Shown here piece after piece: positions 5,408 to 5,441 of a stretch of 5,441 nucleotides of DNA. The number at the start of each line of letters is the position of its first letter. Position 1 is the first letter of the stretch. The translations under genes and the position numbers were made by a program. Source of the DNA: Campylobacteraceae bacterium (GTDB lineage: Bacteria > Campylobacterota > Campylobacteria > Campylobacterales > Sulfurovaceae); contig JALUKJ010000059.1 of assembly GCA_027056615.1 (NCBI GenBank), positions 1 to 5,441 on the forward strand, in the 5' to 3' direction. The notes beneath the pieces are model-generated. The model had not been told where the DNA came from and ran no database searches. It was given only the letters and a program-made list of their open reading frames with translations.

Positions 5408-5441
5408 CAGTTTAATTTGTTTTTTTTATGTAATTTTATCA

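Overview
The window looks like ordinary chromosomal DNA from a Campylobacterota (epsilonproteobacterial) species, probably close to Sulfurimonas or Sulfurovum. The evidence is the 16S rRNA 5' sequence on the minus strand at the left edge, the AT-rich composition, promoters built from a T-rich tract plus a TATAAT-like box (the 13-mer TTTTAGCTATAAT occurs upstream of two different genes), and LeuB/LeuD of the type I associate with that group. Genus placement is from memory of sequences, not from a search.

Layout, left to right. 1-219 is the first ~219 nt of a 16S rRNA gene, read leftwards and cut by the window edge. 220-500 is its leader and promoter: a consensus TTGACA-17-TATAAT promoter, a tandem 11-bp AT-rich repeat upstream of the -35, a leader hairpin, a boxA-like antitermination site and a hairpin just before mature 16S. 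512-1348 (minus) is purU, formyltetrahydrofolate deformylase. 1391-2146 (minus) is a small patatin-like phospholipase. 2207-2506 (plus) is a 99-residue DUF6172-type protein, divergent from the patatin gene; the two appear to share one overlapping -10 region. 2522-2545 is a REP-like palindrome between convergent genes. 2551-3621 and 3624-4118 (minus) are leuB and leuD, spaced 2 nt apart, with leuD read from a TTG start. 4146-4467 has no intact gene: it holds the leuD promoter and two short open stretches that look like C-terminal gene remnants facing away from each other. 4468-5349 (minus) is an exported M48-family zinc metalloprotease, with its putative promoter at the right edge.

How the genes work together: leuD and leuB form a co-transcribed part of leucine biosynthesis (isopropylmalate isomerase small subunit and isopropylmalate dehydrogenase); leuA and leuC are not in the window. 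PurU balances 10-formyl-THF, THF and formate. The patatin and M48 proteins suggest lipid turnover and envelope proteolysis but have no visible link to the rest. I found no defence system, CRISPR array, transposase, integrase or toxin-antitoxin pair, and no convincing novel multi-gene system. The most interesting signals are small: the REP-like element, the shared divergent promoter, the rRNA promoter architecture, the leuD start region and the gene-remnant junction at about 4319-4340.
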